DNA of 64,000 bases from Adiantum capillus-veneris (lineage: Eukaryota; Streptophyta; Polypodiopsida; Polypodiales; Pteridaceae). The position numbers were made by a program, and so were the translations under genes. Where the stretch lies: positions 90,789,025 to 90,853,024 of the forward strand of contig CM043958.1 of NCBI GenBank assembly GCA_014529385.2, given 5' to 3'. Positions 23,351 through 35,254 of the stretch are shown here, piece by piece. The notes under the pieces are model-generated. The model was given only the letters and a program-made list of their open reading frames with translations. It was not told the origin of the DNA and ran no database searches. Every line of letters begins with the position of its first letter. The stretch's first letter is position 1.

Positions 23351-24014
23351 TAGATATGTAAGATTTTACTTTTTTACATTATCACCATGATGCGGAGCTC
23401 GTTCCAATCTAGCGGTAGACAATGAAATTTACCATGATCACAACAAGAGGTTTCTTACTTTTTCTTTGAAAAGATGCATTAACCAAGTATCATCTTATGA
23501 AGACCTAAGATGTGCCCAACATTATAAATATGTCTTCTTTTTGTTAATTAAATAAGAATTTGCATCCCATACGATCAATTGAGGTTTATTAATTGAGTAA
23601 CCCAGTATGTCCCAACAATCTTCCAAGCAGGTCGAGTGGGGCGAATCTGACGAGATGCCTTCGGAGATAAAGAGAAAACGAGAGTGAGAGAAAAAGATCT
23701 CGCAACGTGGCAACGCAGTGGGAATTGGCAGAGGTGCGGACACCTGCCATGGTGGGACCTGGTAGTGGCTTTTACGTTTTGACTCTCTGCTGGGCATTTT
23801 TTACATAGTCGTTGGGTGGTTTTTTTTATCTGCGGTGGTCCCGAGCAAACTGGAGACGCGCTTCCTGTAAGTCCAGATACTGTTTGGCTTTTGTTGTTGT
23901 TATTTGTGCGTGCTTTCTAGATGTTCCCTGTGTCGTGGCAGGATAAAGAGTGCCAAGATAAAGACAGCATAAACTGTTTGTTCTGTTGGGAGTGCTTGTT
24001 TCTATCTGTGCATA
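23351..24014. other. Spacer between NAA50 and the HUH-like gene
   Basis: AT-rich with no recognised feature. The two genes are divergently oriented, so it may hold both promoters. Confidence 0.4.
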
Positions 24015-24256
24015 ATGGTCCGGCTAAAGTCCGAAGCTCGTGCTATAGCAAACAATCAGTCATCTAATGTTCCAAAGAAATGCAAGTCTGTTGATGTGGA
24101 CCGTGGTAAGGGCACACTGTCAAAGGCAAGTAGCAAAGTAATGGAGGCTAGCGTTACTATTTCGATAGGGGGCGGCGATATAGATGTAGGTTTGCTGCAC
24201 GAGATGCAACAGTTTCTTGAAAATGAAAGTTTGGCAGGGCTATGTGCGGAGGGCTA

Positions 24257-24480
24257 CACTACAAGAGGTTGTGTGCTCTTGTGACGCTGTTAGCGACGGA
24301 AATACACTGGGTTTTTATAACCCCCGGCGTCGCTAATAGCGTTGCTACGAGAGCATCGCTATATGCGTCGCTATATAGAGACGCTCATAGCGATGGTTAT
24401 AGCGACGTTTACACAGAAGTCTATAGCGACGCTCCAGAGCCATAAATAGCGACGGTTATAGCGACGCCCGAGAGAATTTT
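24257..24480. repeat. CACTA left terminal and subterminal repeats
   Basis: After the 12-bp terminal repeat there are about ten direct and inverted copies of an AGCGACG/CGTCGCT core spread over about 180 bp. In En/Spm such arrays bind the TnpA protein. Confidence 0.85.
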
Positions 24481-24847
24481 TTTTTGGTGACAGGGCATTG
24501 AATGCCCTGCCACCCATCAACCATATTGTACTTGATTCACTTTTTAAAAAAAGTGCAAGGGTAGATAATAGACCCAAAATAGTCACCCACAAGACGCATT
24601 GTTTGCAAAATTGACAAGCGTAAAATTGACAATTGTACACATCATAGGCAAAATGAATTGATTGGCAAATGTAATAATGACAATTGTACAACATCATAGG
24701 CATAAAGAATTGATTGGCAAAATGAACTGCGGTGACAAATGTAATAATATACATGGTTCAAAAAGACGTATAAAATCCGTCTCATGATACATAAGCTATG
24801 AGAAACCCTAAACTAATGCTATCTAGCTACGGCTAAACTGACGTCGT

Positions 24848-26154
24848 CTAGTCAGACGTCTCATCGCGTCCAAGCGGCGTATCTGTCGGATTCTGCAAAA
24901 AAAGACAATAAGACAACTTTCAGTAAGTATAAACATATAACGACATTTATAAAACAATACAAAAAATAGAAAAGAGTAAACCCTAATACTAACCATGCCG
25001 CCACGAGAACTGAGAATGTCCATCAGGGCGTTTAAGCCCTTCCTGCCTGCGTACTCGCGCTCGTACGATGTGGGATCACGTCCTGTCATCGACCACTGTC
25101 AAAACATACAAAGATTTCATTATGTTAGAATTAAAAAACTAAACCCTAAACTATCGAACATAAAGAGCAATGCGAAAACACTTACAAAATCGGGCTCAAA
25201 TAATGCCCATCCACCGCTCCCCAAGTGGTGCGAGCTCCCTGCCTCTACTCGCGCTCTGGCTGCATCCTTTTGTTGCTTCAAGTTGTCGGGATTCTCACGC
25301 GCTGCTTTCTTCGCATTCTTCCAATCTTCTTTGGCCAGCCAATTTGGCCTGTTCCACCCATGCTTGATTGCTTTTTGCACTTCGGAACGCTTGTGTTTGC
25401 AGTATTCGCGCATTCGAATCTTCATCAGGTCTTCATTGGAGCGTTGATCCCGTGTTGGAACGGGAAACTCATCATGAATTATGCTGATGACTCTGGCTTT
25501 TAAATCACTTGGTACTTCACTCCATTTGTTTAGTATGTAGTGTCTAAACAGCTGAGAGCAAAGAGCACGCATGCGCGAGATCACCTTCTTGCCGTCATCA
25601 TCCATGATGATGCCGCTGCTGAAGTCGACGGAGTAAGGCAAGCCCTCTGGCCGGTGATGCGTGAACCTGGGTGTCCCGACAGGGATCTCTAGCGGCGTGT
25701 CGATGGGGGTACGGACGTCAGGTGTCTCCACCGGCGTCTGGGCCCCGAAGCGAGGAGTGTCGAGTGGGGTGGCTCCTGGCGGAGTAGGTAGAGGTGTGTA
25801 GCTGCTAGGAACAGTCAGCCGCGCAAAACCTGGCGTAGATGGCGATGTTGTGGCTGGTGTGGGGGCGGGCAAAGAAGGGGAGGGTAAAGAGCCTCGTCGA
25901 ACACGAGGCGGTGTGGAGGCATCGGCGGCGAAATCCCCACAACAACCGCCACCGCCACCACTAGAGCACCGGTGTCTAGATGAGTGTGAAGATCGTCTCG
26001 TGGACACCGAAGCTTCGGAGCGCGCCGAATGCTCCGAAAGAGAGGGAGATGCGGATGGAGTAGGAACGCGCGATGATGTGCCAGAGCGATGACGCTCCAC
26101 GTACCACTGTCTCTGCTGCGGTGACAAAGAAGAAAGAAACTCCTCATCATCCAT
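24848..26154 (-). CDS. CACTA TnpA-like protein (Transposase_24 type), three exons
   Basis: Exons 25186-26154, 24994-25095 and 24848-24892 join in frame through GT-AG introns into 371 codons ending in TAG. Residues 1-170 are Ser/Pro/Thr-rich, with a Gly/Cys patch and repeated PxxTP words, and look disordered. Residues 195-325 carry the conserved SRMRALCSQLFRHY, RMREYCKHKRSEVQK, NPDNLKQQKDAARAR and SHHLGSGGWALFEPDF blocks of the plant CACTA second protein. The start follows an acceptor-like GCAG, so a 5' non-coding exon is likely. The product would bind the subterminal repeats. It appears intact. Confidence 0.8.
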
Positions 26155-26639
26155 ACCTGCATTAAACACACGAATATTTAAACTTAATATTGAATGAATA
26201 GAGTAGACAATGACGCAAAGACCATTAAATACAATGATGTAATGACGCATATAAATACAATGACGCAATGAATTGAGTGATAGAAGAGGCAAGTCGAAAA
26301 CTCAGAATTTTCAATCAAAAGATGTGAGCGCGAGTAGAAAAGAGCGTTATACACCATGGAAGGTACTTAGAGAGCCAGAGCTTTTACAACACGGAGCAAA
26401 ATTGTTCAAATACAATATTTGTGGCTTTAAGAGATCTCTCTCTCATCCTCGCATAACTCAACATAACTTCCTATATCTATATAGAGCTCTCCGTTTAAAC
26501 ACATATCCTCTGTTTCATTTTGTAGCTCCTCTGCATGCACCCCATATAGAGTAGTAGCATCTTGATGCTCGTCTGGCACCACCGCAGCGGCTTCTGATTG
26601 AGCATCTTCTCTGATCTCCTCCATTGATGCCGCTAGAGA

Positions 26640-28484
26640 ACTGTGCCAGCTATTTCCACCTCATCAACTATGTGAACAAGAAGATGCACCTAAATGGTTA
26701 GCATGGTAGTAGGAAAATGTTTCTCAAACATGCACACAAGCTCCGCAGCATTTAGTTTGGCGAATGGTATGGAGTCTACGTTGATCTCCTTTTGTGAGAT
26801 CCACTGCACCAACTTTGCAAGTTTGTAGATTGTGTTACAGATGTCGAGAGACAAACATCCTTCAATGGCAACCGGTAAAATAAACAATAAAGTATGTGCA
26901 GCAATGATATTAAAGTCCATATTTTATGCAATGATATTAAAGTCCACGATGAACGTACCTGACACATTTTATGCCAATCGTGTGACTTCAAACCGGTAAG
27001 CTTTCCTTCTTTAGTAAAACACGTTCGGAGCGAGTGCATTACGCCAATGGGGGTCCGCAAAGATCGAATGGTCTCTTTTACTTTGCGTTCTTGGGCTCCT
27101 GTGAAAATCCATGGTGCTTTAGGGAGTTTTATCGATCCATTAGACGCTGTTTGCGGCCAATATTGTTCCATACGATCCACATTTCTAAGGTCAACTCTGG
27201 CTCCCAAAGTATCTTTCTTGCCGGTCAGATGGTCCCATAGTAGATTACCCACATTCTTGAATATGTGCATTGGATCGAGCAAGTGATTGATCATGAGTCG
27301 GGGCCAGTATGGTAACTCGTACCATAGAGATAGTCTCTTCATCCCTGGAGGCAATCCGTCATCGCACATCTCCTTCTGCTCTAACCATGCTTGTGCAGAC
27401 ATCCTTGGTGGCTCTCTTCCCAAAAAGCCGCCGCGTAACACATGATTATCTGGAAGATACGCTTGATGACCTTCGTAGATTTGCTTCTTCAGTGAGGGCG
27501 CCCTACGTGCATTCAGTCTAGGTCCACATGTGACACATGCTCTGTATCCGCTGGTTTGAAGCCCTGCATGTATACACATGATAATAGATCAGCTATGGGA
27601 AAAAACAAGATTTACAGTGTCTGAGTGAGGAGTGTCAATAGATCACCTTAGCATTCTGTTAGCCCGGGATAGTCATGCATGGTCCACATTAGAATGCCTC
27701 TGATCAAAGCATTCCGTCGTCCTGTGTGTCGGCTCATATCCACCACCTCTATGCCAATCCACAATTGTTGTAGCTCTTCCAATAGTGGACGAAGATACAC
27801 ATCCATATTCTCCACTTTATATCGCCTTGGCACAATCAAGCTTAGCCATAGGTGCCCCTTCTTCGTAGTCAACCACGGGGGAATGTTGTAGTTGACGATG
27901 ACAACGGGCCATTTAGAGTGCTATTAAAGTAAACTAATTGTAATAGATCACCTGAAAAGCGCTGTGACGCTAATGTCACTCCATCCAAACTTTGCTTGCA
28001 TGTTGAGAAGAACCAGGAGTGCTTTCAATCTAGACATACGTGCTCCATTATACAATGGCGTATCGGCTTCACTTTTCATATCATCATAAATAAGCCTTTC
28101 TGAATCCATGATCGTCTCGATCATTTCATCAATCTCGGGCTCAAACATTGCCTCGTTGGGAATGTGCTCTGCATGATCATCCCTCGAGCTGTCAGAGGCT
28201 ACATCTTGTGGCCTCACATATGCTGATTGACCAAAGCGCCTGTGAACACGTCTATTGGGTTGCAAGATTGCTGCTTGTTGGCCAGCGTCAGAGTCCGACG
28301 AGTTATAATTGGCAACAACTCGATCTATAATAGATGGATCGAACTCGCCAAATTCATGAACGTGCTGCAAAGAAACACGTCTTGTCCGTCGCACAGCATG
28401 CTTGCATTGATTACAAGGACATAAGACCCTCGTTGAGAGATAGGTGTTTCGGTTGGACGGTCCCACATCCTCGTCGCTACTCAT
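26640..28484 (-). pseudogene. CACTA TNP2 transposase, internally deleted
   Basis: Exon-like parts are 27952-28484 (N-terminal zinc-like CPCNQCKHA, ending WSDISVTALF), 27647-27920 (HSKWPVVIVNYNIPPWL, MHDYPG), 26959-27563 (YRACVTCGP, DPMHIFKNVGNLLWDHL, KSHDWHKMCQ) and about 26697-26890 (LPVAIEG, AELVCMFEKHFP). Compared with usual TNP2 proteins, roughly 150-200 residues between the first two parts are missing, with only 31 bp left there. An in-frame TAA closes the second part, and the C-terminus is cut. The family is clear, the catalyst is not functional. Confidence 0.85.
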
Positions 28485-28546
28485 AATGAGGATAAAAATC
28501 TTATAACCTGGACAACAAATTTAATATTCTATTGGCATTCTTCGTC

Positions 28547-28590
<44 letters not shown>

Positions 28591-28849
28591 TTCTCTAGTC
28601 ATGTCCAATCCCCGCACACCTCGGTCTAGAGGTGCACGGAGATCAGAACCACCGGGTTATAATCTCGTCTTTATTGGTCAATACCTATATTTGTGGGTAC
28701 AAGAAATCTACAAATCCACGTCTACATGATACTGCATGTAGTGGACAAAACGCCTTTGCCTCTTCTCTAGCTGTAGCACTTCACAGCATCTTAACATCTT
28801 TTCACTGTAGATCTTTTCACTGTTCGTCTAACTTTAAACCCTAAACCGT

Positions 28850-29750
28850 AAGTAATTCTTGCGTGGACTCGATCTAACGTAAATAAGCGTAAATCTAAAT
28901 AAACGTAAATCTAACTAAAAATAAACCTAAATCTAATTTAACGTAAGTCTACATCTAACCTAATCTTTAACGTCTTTTGGGATAGTTTCCTACGACGTTA
29001 AAACTCTCTTCTTCTTGTGTGTGTGTGTGTGTGTGGGTAAACCTAAATAAACCTAAGTCTAATCTAATATAACATAAATTTAATCTAACGTAAATTATGT
29101 TATATTAAAAACAAAGAACTAAACTAACAGGGATTATAAGAACCTTAAAACTGATTTAACACATAATTTTTCTCATAACAATGCAAGAGTTGGCATTCTC
29201 ATCACTAAAGATGTGAGAGTTAACTTCCGGCGATGACGCTGCCTCATCTCCATCCACATCTGACGACAACAATTGGCCCTTTGGACCGTTCTTGCTCTTG
29301 TTACTAACTTTGAAGTTGTTGTTGAATGACTAGAGGTTGTCTAGATGGTCATTGTCGAGGATGTAGTGACTCTTGCCGCCCTGAAGATCCACCTTCTTCC
29401 CTATCTTCTGAAGAAATTTCACCAGTACTTTTTGATCGACGGAGCCCACCATGAGTGAAGGCAGCAATACCCTATATTCCATTGAGGGCTTTCTTCACTC
29501 GCTTCATGCAGGCATCGCAGTCTATGGAGACCTAAATCTAATCTAATATAACGTAAATCTAAATCTAGCATAAATAAACGTAAATCTAACTAAAAATAAA
29601 CCTAAATCTAATCTAATTTAACTTAAATAAACCTAAATCTAATTTAACGTAAGTCTACATCTAACCTAATCTTTAACGTCTTTTAGGATAGTTTCCTACG
29701 ACGTTATAACTCTCTTCTTCTTGTGTGTGTGCGCGTGTGTAGATGTGTGT
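28850..29750. repeat. Direct repeats inside the CACTA element
   Basis: A block of about 100 bp (TAACGTAAGTCTACATCTAA through CTACGACGTTA to a GT run) occurs at about 28938-29035 and again at 29645-29745. Between and around them are degenerate ATAAACCTAAATCTAA repeats. No coding sequence seen. Confidence 0.75.
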
Positions 29751-29934
29751 GCCAATAAAAAGAGATAAATGGTATAACCTTTCTATCACCCATGCCAAGT
29801 ATGATAGATTGGTTATGCCATTTCCCTCTTGAATAATAGGTCTTGAGTTCAACTCCTCGTCGGCTAGATCTTTAGGTCTTTTAATTTTAATTAGTTTCCT
29901 ACGACGTTAAATTAGTTTCTATCTCTTTCTCTCT

Positions 29935-30120
29935 CAATGTGTGTGCGTTTTTTTGTTTATGCATGTTTTCTCTCTCTTTTCCTCTCTCAATGTGTGCGTT
30001 TTTTGTTTATGCATGTTCTCTCTCTCTTTTCCTCTCTCAATGTGTGCGTTTTTTGTTTATGCATGCTCTCTCTCTCTCTTTTCCTCTCTCAATGTGTGTG
30101 TGCATTCTTTGTTTATATAT
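29935..30120. repeat. About 50-bp minisatellite, four units, in the CACTA element
   Basis: Units start CAATGTGTG, contain CGTTTTTTGTTTATGCATG and end with CTCTCTTTTCCTCTCT. The last unit is diverged. Confidence 0.85.
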
Positions 30121-30184
30121 GTGTGTGTGCGTTTTTGTTTATGTTTGTACTCTCTCTCTCTCTCTCTCTCTCTCAAAAACACTA

Positions 30185-30222
<38 letters not shown>

Positions 30223-30424
30223 GGAGAGAGAAACAGGGGAAGGGAACATGAGAGTGAGGAGAGGGAAGGAGCATACCTGGCTCTCCTTCCTCTCCTCGTG
30301 TGTGTGTGTGTGTGTGTGGAGAAGAAAGAGAGAGAGAGAGAGAGAGGGAGAGCGTTACCTGCTCCTTGCTTGAGGGCGCCGAAAAACTCAGATCTGAGAT
30401 CTGAGTTTTTGGGCGCTCTCTGTT

Positions 30425-30550
30425 ATTTTTTTTAGCCTAGCCGGCGTCACTATGAGCGTCGCATATTTACTTGTAACTTTGCGATGCTCATAGCGACGCC
30501 AGGATTTTTTTTTTTTTGAGCGTCGCTAATATGAATAGCCTCTTGTAGTG
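30425..30550. repeat. CACTA right terminal and subterminal repeats
   Basis: Fewer copies of the same core (GGCGTCACTATGAGCGTCGC, TAGCGACGCC, GCGTCGCTAAT) precede the inverse terminal repeat. A homopurine/T-run and GA repeats adjoin them. Confidence 0.85.
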
Positions 30551-30553
30551 CTA

Positions 30554-31201
30554 TGTGTGGTTGAGAGGGGAGGAGCACTTTTCCACTTGCACTTGCAAAT
30601 GGTCGTCAGGCTATGGGCAACATCGCTTATTGCTGTCGATAGAAAAGTCAAAGCATATTTGGGATGGGATAAGTGTTTGCCTGCTGGTGGGATGGTGTTG
30701 TGTCGTGGATTGAAACAACGAAAGATGCACACCTTTGAAGGCATGATAGGGTACTGCCTGAAGGAAAGCAATGAGCCACATTTCCAAAAAGCCATGCATA
30801 ATGTTAGTGTTGACGATGTGAACAGAGGCATAGAGTTATATAGTCTATATGGTGCTGATGAGGTGAAGAACAAAGTTTGCCTAACACCAGGGAACATTTT
30901 CCATAGGGCAATGATGTTTTGGAAGTATAGGTTGCGGCACCCTGCAGGTCATGATTTTTTGTCGACGCTACATCAGATAATCAAGAGTGGCAAATATTAC
31001 CCATCTTCATCATGGATAACTCCACACCAAGGTCGAGGCATGGAGCTGGGTAAAATGAAGGCACTTTGGAGATGCATGATTCATCCGACGACTACTTCTT
31101 ACCAAGACATCGTTAACATGTTTGTCAACTATGAAACATATAGTACAACACATCCTCGGTCAGACTGGTTTTTGTCTCGCTGGAAAGATAGGGAAAGGTA
31201 A
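30554..31201 (+). pseudogene. HUH-like gene, catalytic part (motifs II and III)
   Basis: About 215 open codons downstream of the CACTA right end. After motif III the protein continues with LYGADEVKNKVCLTP, a Trp-rich region and MELGKMKALWRCMIHP, none of which I can assign. The open frame can end at 31201 or splice at 31198 into 31257-31383. Confidence 0.6.
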
Positions 31202-31477
31202 GACGATGACATTCTTGACATAATACTGAGGAACCAAAACTTTTTTTGATCGCAAGTATGTCTAGCAGCCCGACTGTTCATGTTGTTGATGACACTGAGA
31301 TGGATGTATACGTCAAAGATTCACAAGTAGGCGACGAATACATTCCACTTGTTCATGAAATTGGCGTCACAACGGTTGCTTAGTCCAATGATTCTGGTTG
31401 TTTATGTTCTCTTGTCTATCTGTTTTTTGTTGTAAGAAGCAATGGAATGCTAATATCTTGATGTTTGCAGAGACACA

Positions 31478-31843
31478 ATGGATGACCAAGAGCATGATCA
31501 GTTGCTGGCATCAGAGGACACACAACCAGATGACTCATTTACACAAGTTGAAGATGCACGGGTCGATAGGATTGAGGATGTTTTGGTGCACATTTTGAAG
31601 GAGTTCCTCGGTGACCAAACAACAACTCAGCTGTCACTGCGTTCGCAACTCCTTGAAGCGATCCATGGCATTAATAACACAGTCGAGAATTATAATGTAA
31701 ATGTTGCTGACATACAAGTTACGAAACTGGAAGAACAAATTTTGTCGCTAAGGAGGGAGGTCACAGTATTGAAAGGACAATTGAATCGTTTGAATGCCAT
31801 AGCATGCAAGCTTTCGAATATACTGACCATGATTAGTATGTAA
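31478..31843 (+). CDS. Small acidic coiled-coil protein, unrecognised
   Basis: Starts MDDQEHDQLLAS directly after an acceptor-like TTTGCAG (ending 31468). The 121 residues are acidic at first, then form heptad-like Leu/Ile spacing (LEEQILSLRREVTVLKGQLNRL) near residues 85-105. It lies 95 bp after the HUH-like gene on the same strand, so it may be a later exon or a partner protein of the same element. Confidence 0.35.
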   Translation: MDDQEHDQLLASEDTQPDDSFTQVEDARVDRIEDVLVHILKEFLGDQTTTQLSLRSQLLEAIHGINNTVENYNVNVADIQVTKLEEQILSLRREVTVLKGQLNRLNAIACKLSNILTMISM

Positions 31844-33566
31844 CAAATACGTCAATATTTTGGTGCCTGTATTTAGAACCATGTATATACTACACTTTTC
31901 ATTTTGTACTGTTGTAAGTAATTAATCAATCAGGTCTGTTTTGAGATATGGCTTGGTCATTCTCTTGCTTTGCACTGTCCTGTAATCACAGGCAAGTCTT
32001 TCAATGACTTTTTTGGACTCCAGTAACACGATCATCAATGCTCTGTATTCCATGAGCACTGTGTACTTTGCTGTATCAGATTTTTGTGATCTGTGTATCT
32101 GCCTTCGATCTGCTTTTCAGAATGTTACATCTTCGCAGTGTCTGTTTTCGTCAAGCTGATTGGTCGTCTGTGTGCACCTCACCTGCCTTGCAGCCATGCG
32201 CGACTGAGACAGCCAAAACTTGCGCCCACCTGCTGCAATTTTGCAGTGCTGAAAATTAGCGCCTGCGGCATCGCGACAGAGCGTGGGAACATTAGGCGCC
32301 TGGCTTTTTGTTTAGTCAAAATTTACGCACTGGAATCTTTCGTGTTAATTAATTAATCAGACCAAATGACCCAGTATGCAGGCAGATTTCTTTCAATTGA
32401 GTAACCCAAAGGATACATATTCCAAATCTGGAGCAAAATTCAAAAGGGTGAATTGTTTTCCAAATCGACAATTTTTCTCTTCTTCTCTCTCATAACAAAG
32501 AAGGCATATTTCTTTCCACACACTTCAAAGTTCGAATCTCTCTCTCTCTCTCTCGCACACACACACACACACCAAGTGGCATCTTGAATCTATTGTGCAA
32601 AAGGTTAGGATCTTTTTGAGTATGAGTCTATCAACTAGACACAAGGAACCGCACACTAAGTTTGTATTCATAGGGAAGATGATGTGAGAGTCTATTTCAT
32701 CGTTGGGAAGGAGGAATCAAAGGTTTACAATTGTGTTGTGTAGCTATAGACACAAAATGACGAGTGATGCCCTCAATTGGTTCTTCATTCGCAAGGTGTG
32801 GTAGAAGAGGGAGACGAGAGGTGAGCAAGTATGGGGAGAGGGGAGGGGAAGAATGGCCTTGTTTGATGCTTAGTAGCAACGGTGTGGTAGGAAAGGAAGG
32901 GGGGTAAGAGGTGAGCAAGTATGGGGAGTGATGATAAGAAGTAGGGTGGGTGAGAGACCTAGAGTTCCTTGTGTTAGTATAACCTTTAATTTGTGAAAAG
33001 CCATGTCAATGGCTTTTCAAAAATTAAAGCTACAACTTATTTGCTGTGAATATCACCATTATGACAAGGCAATTGACACTTGGTCTTTGTCCACTTTGTG
33101 GAAAAAAATGTTGTGTCAAAATTTTATATTAAAGACTGATCAGGCGCACTAGGTGACAAATGATGAGAAGATTTGTTTTTGGGAACCAATGTGATTAGTT
33201 TGTATACTGAGCAAGGGCATAATATTTTTTACAACCCAACTCGTAGTGTGTTCCTTTTTTCCCACACGAGGGGGGGGGGGGGGGGTGTTATATATGGTAC
33301 ACTTGTATACATTATTGTATGATTGTTTGATAGGTGAAAGGCAAGTTCGATCATTGTGATTGTCTCTCTATGGATGATGCTAGATGCACACAAATAAGGT
33401 TGTGTTATTAATAACACAAACACCTCTATTTACAATCACTCTCTTTCTATTTGTGGAACTCTTCTCGTTCTAAAAATAGTCTCACTCATTAAGGGATCCA
33501 CCTCTCCTCCCTGCTCTCTTGTGTACATGCATATCGCACTTCACTCTAGGAGATGTGCATGTTGGC

Positions 33567-33613
<47 letters not shown>

Positions 33614-33914
33614 TTGTTTTAGAAGTTGAGTGGTGATCATCGTTGAAGGTATGCATACTTGACGTTTCTCTCTTGAATATGGTAGTTTGCTTGTGTTTGC
33701 AAACTCACTTTTTGTCCGCTACTTTTTTTGTTCTCAAGTTTAGTAGTGTATTCTTGTTATCTATTTTGTTCTTTGTTCAATACTTTACGATGGTTTTTGT
33801 GACTCTATTTCAAGTATAATTACTTGTGCACACTGCATTGAGGAATCTCAATTGATGGCAATTGTTTTTTGCAGATCAAGACGGGCAAACACTAATTCGG
33901 TGGAGAGTTGTGCT
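31844..33914. other. Non-coding DNA
   Basis: No recognised protein. It includes a duplicated segment near 32810-32930 (GAGGTGAGCAAGTATGGGGAG twice), a G run at 33270-33286 and a CT run at 33569-33611. Confidence 0.4.
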
Positions 33915-34175
33915 TCATGAAAGCATGGATTTCCTCATAAATCCATTAGAAATTGCTCCTTTCTTCATCGATTCATGCAAGAGAATGAAAATAGAAGCAA
34001 AGTGCACAACAAAACGTATATAATAAGAAACAAGAACAAGGAAGCTATGAACTTCATGTACATATTTCAACTTGGGCCACTCTTGAATGGCCTTCACCTT
34101 GGATACTTGCGAACACCATTTGGTGATATGATATGTCCAAGGTAGTGGATTTGTTGCACAAAGAATTCATTCTTG
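33915..34175 (-). pseudogene. Ty3-type reverse transcriptase fragment
   Basis: Minus-strand reading has LGHIISPNGV (about 34105-34150), then after a one-base shift KAIQEWPKLKYVHEVHSFL and YYIRFV, the familiar RT thumb region of Ty3 elements. Nothing else of that element is recognised nearby. Confidence 0.8.
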
Positions 34176-34329
34176 TTGTTGGCAGAGATAACCAGTTTCA
34201 AGAGTCTAAAATTCTTCAAAAACCAAGGCAACATGACGTTGCTAGTGTGAAAACACTAACAAACTATCATATCGAGAAAGAAACACCAAGCATGCATACA
34301 TTTAATGGTGATCACTACACACCTCCCAA

Positions 34330-34914
34330 GGAAAGTCATGTGAGAGAGACTAATTGTGAGAGAGGAAATGGTCATGCGCACCTCTTAGAATGGAGTGCTA
34401 CGCATACACTTGAGGGAGTAGAGAGGAGAGGCAAATCTTATGAACTTGAAACAATTTCTATTATGCTTTAAATTGTCCACACATTGCATATTCAAGTGTT
34501 CCATGCCACTAGAATAAGCTCTACATGTCATATCATGATGCATCAAGATAACATTGGTCTCAATTATTATCCAACAATCAAGATCCATCAATATCGTAAC
34601 AATGTCATCTTGATATTATCATAAATCCATCAACCAAATCCAAAACTATTAGTGTGTTGCCGGTCATAACCCAACAATCTCGCATTTAAAGACCAATGTG
34701 CCTTTAAGCAAGCTACGAAGAGGAATGCAAAGTCTAAACCTGTATCCACCAATGCCCACAAGCACTTGTCAATGTGCAAACTTATCGAAGGGTAGACCTT
34801 TGGTTAGTAAATTCATCTATGTGAATCTTGACAAGCTCTACACGCTTGTCCTCAAGCACCTCACGAATGAAGTGCTACCTCACAACAATGTACTTTGACT
34901 TTGCTGTTGGAATT
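34330..34914 (-). mobile_element. Copia-3 remnant: RNase H end and part of 3' LTR
   Basis: 34697-34914 reads (minus) HFIREVLEDKRVELVKIHIDE, the C-terminal RNase H of a Copia element, with stops. It is followed by a weak polypurine tract and TGTTGGGTTATGACC at 34676, likely the start of its 3' LTR. Copia-2's own LTR abuts it at 34915, so Copia-2 probably inserted here. Confidence 0.6.
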
Positions 34915-35132
34915 AGGGTTGCAGGGAAACGCACACAACTTGGACAAGATGAAGGAAGCTCAAGACACACAATAGAGAGTGTATTACTTAGTGTGCAATG
35001 GAAAAGATAGATAGCCCTAGAGTGATGGGCGTATATACAATGCACGGGGAAAAAAACCTCCTAAAGTGGGAAAAAATGCCACGATGGTCCTAGTGTGTTC
35101 ACACACATCACTACGACATGTATATGGTAACA
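34915..35132 (-). repeat. Copia-2 3' LTR, 218 bp
   Basis: TGTTACC... to ...CCAACA on the minus strand, immediately after the polypurine tract. No partner LTR is present in the window. Confidence 0.75.
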
Positions 35133-35254
35133 AATCCCCCCCTGGAGTGATGCGGTGAACGAGGGCTGGCACGAAGAGTAAAGGGAAGTGCCATGCCCTG
35201 AGGACAAGATCATTCCACAAAGGGGACCAAGCCCAAAGCTTTGCAAAAAGCTTC

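Larger units (their letters stand above)
24257..30550 (-). mobile_element. Complete CACTA (En/Spm) transposon, 6294 bp
   Basis: The ends are CACTACAAGAGG at 24257 and its exact inverse ending at 30550. They are flanked by a perfect 3-bp duplication, CTA (24254-24256 and 30551-30553), which is diagnostic of CACTA. Subterminal copies of TAGCGACG-like words crowd both ends. It encodes a TnpA-like protein and a TNP2 transposase on the minus strand. The transposase is internally deleted and truncated, so this copy needs help to move. It sits in the coding sequence of the HUH-like gene. Confidence 0.95.
24015..31383 (+). pseudogene. Rep-like HUH endonuclease gene, split by a CACTA insertion
   Basis: The first part (24015-24256, 80 codons from ATG) has a basic N-terminus and VTISIGG at residues 47-53, like Rep motif I. 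After the CACTA element the gene resumes: ERGGALFHLHLQ places a His-hydrophobic-His motif (motif II) at 30584-30592, and GYCLKE at about 30749 gives the YxxK motif III with the candidate catalytic Tyr. A consensus donor (AG|GTAAGA, 31199) and an acceptor before 31257 keep the frame into a second exon ending at 31383. These three motifs in order define rolling-circle HUH endonucleases, which nick single-stranded DNA through a 5'-phosphotyrosine. In eukaryotes a transposon such as a Replitron is the best fit. The two halves differ by one base in frame at the insertion point, so a small indel is also present. No helicase domain was seen. Family assignment is by motif only. Confidence 0.6.

Noticed and set aside
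25850-26092. Plus-strand frame opposite the TnpA-like gene
   Set aside because: Shadow of the Ser/Pro-rich minus-strand coding exon.
29820-29870. tRNA B-box-like GAGTTCAACTCCTC
   Set aside because: No acceptor or anticodon stem can be formed around it.
29937-30435. Three overlapping Cys/Phe-rich frames of 88-164 codons
   Set aside because: All three phases are open because of a minisatellite and dinucleotide repeats. No domain.
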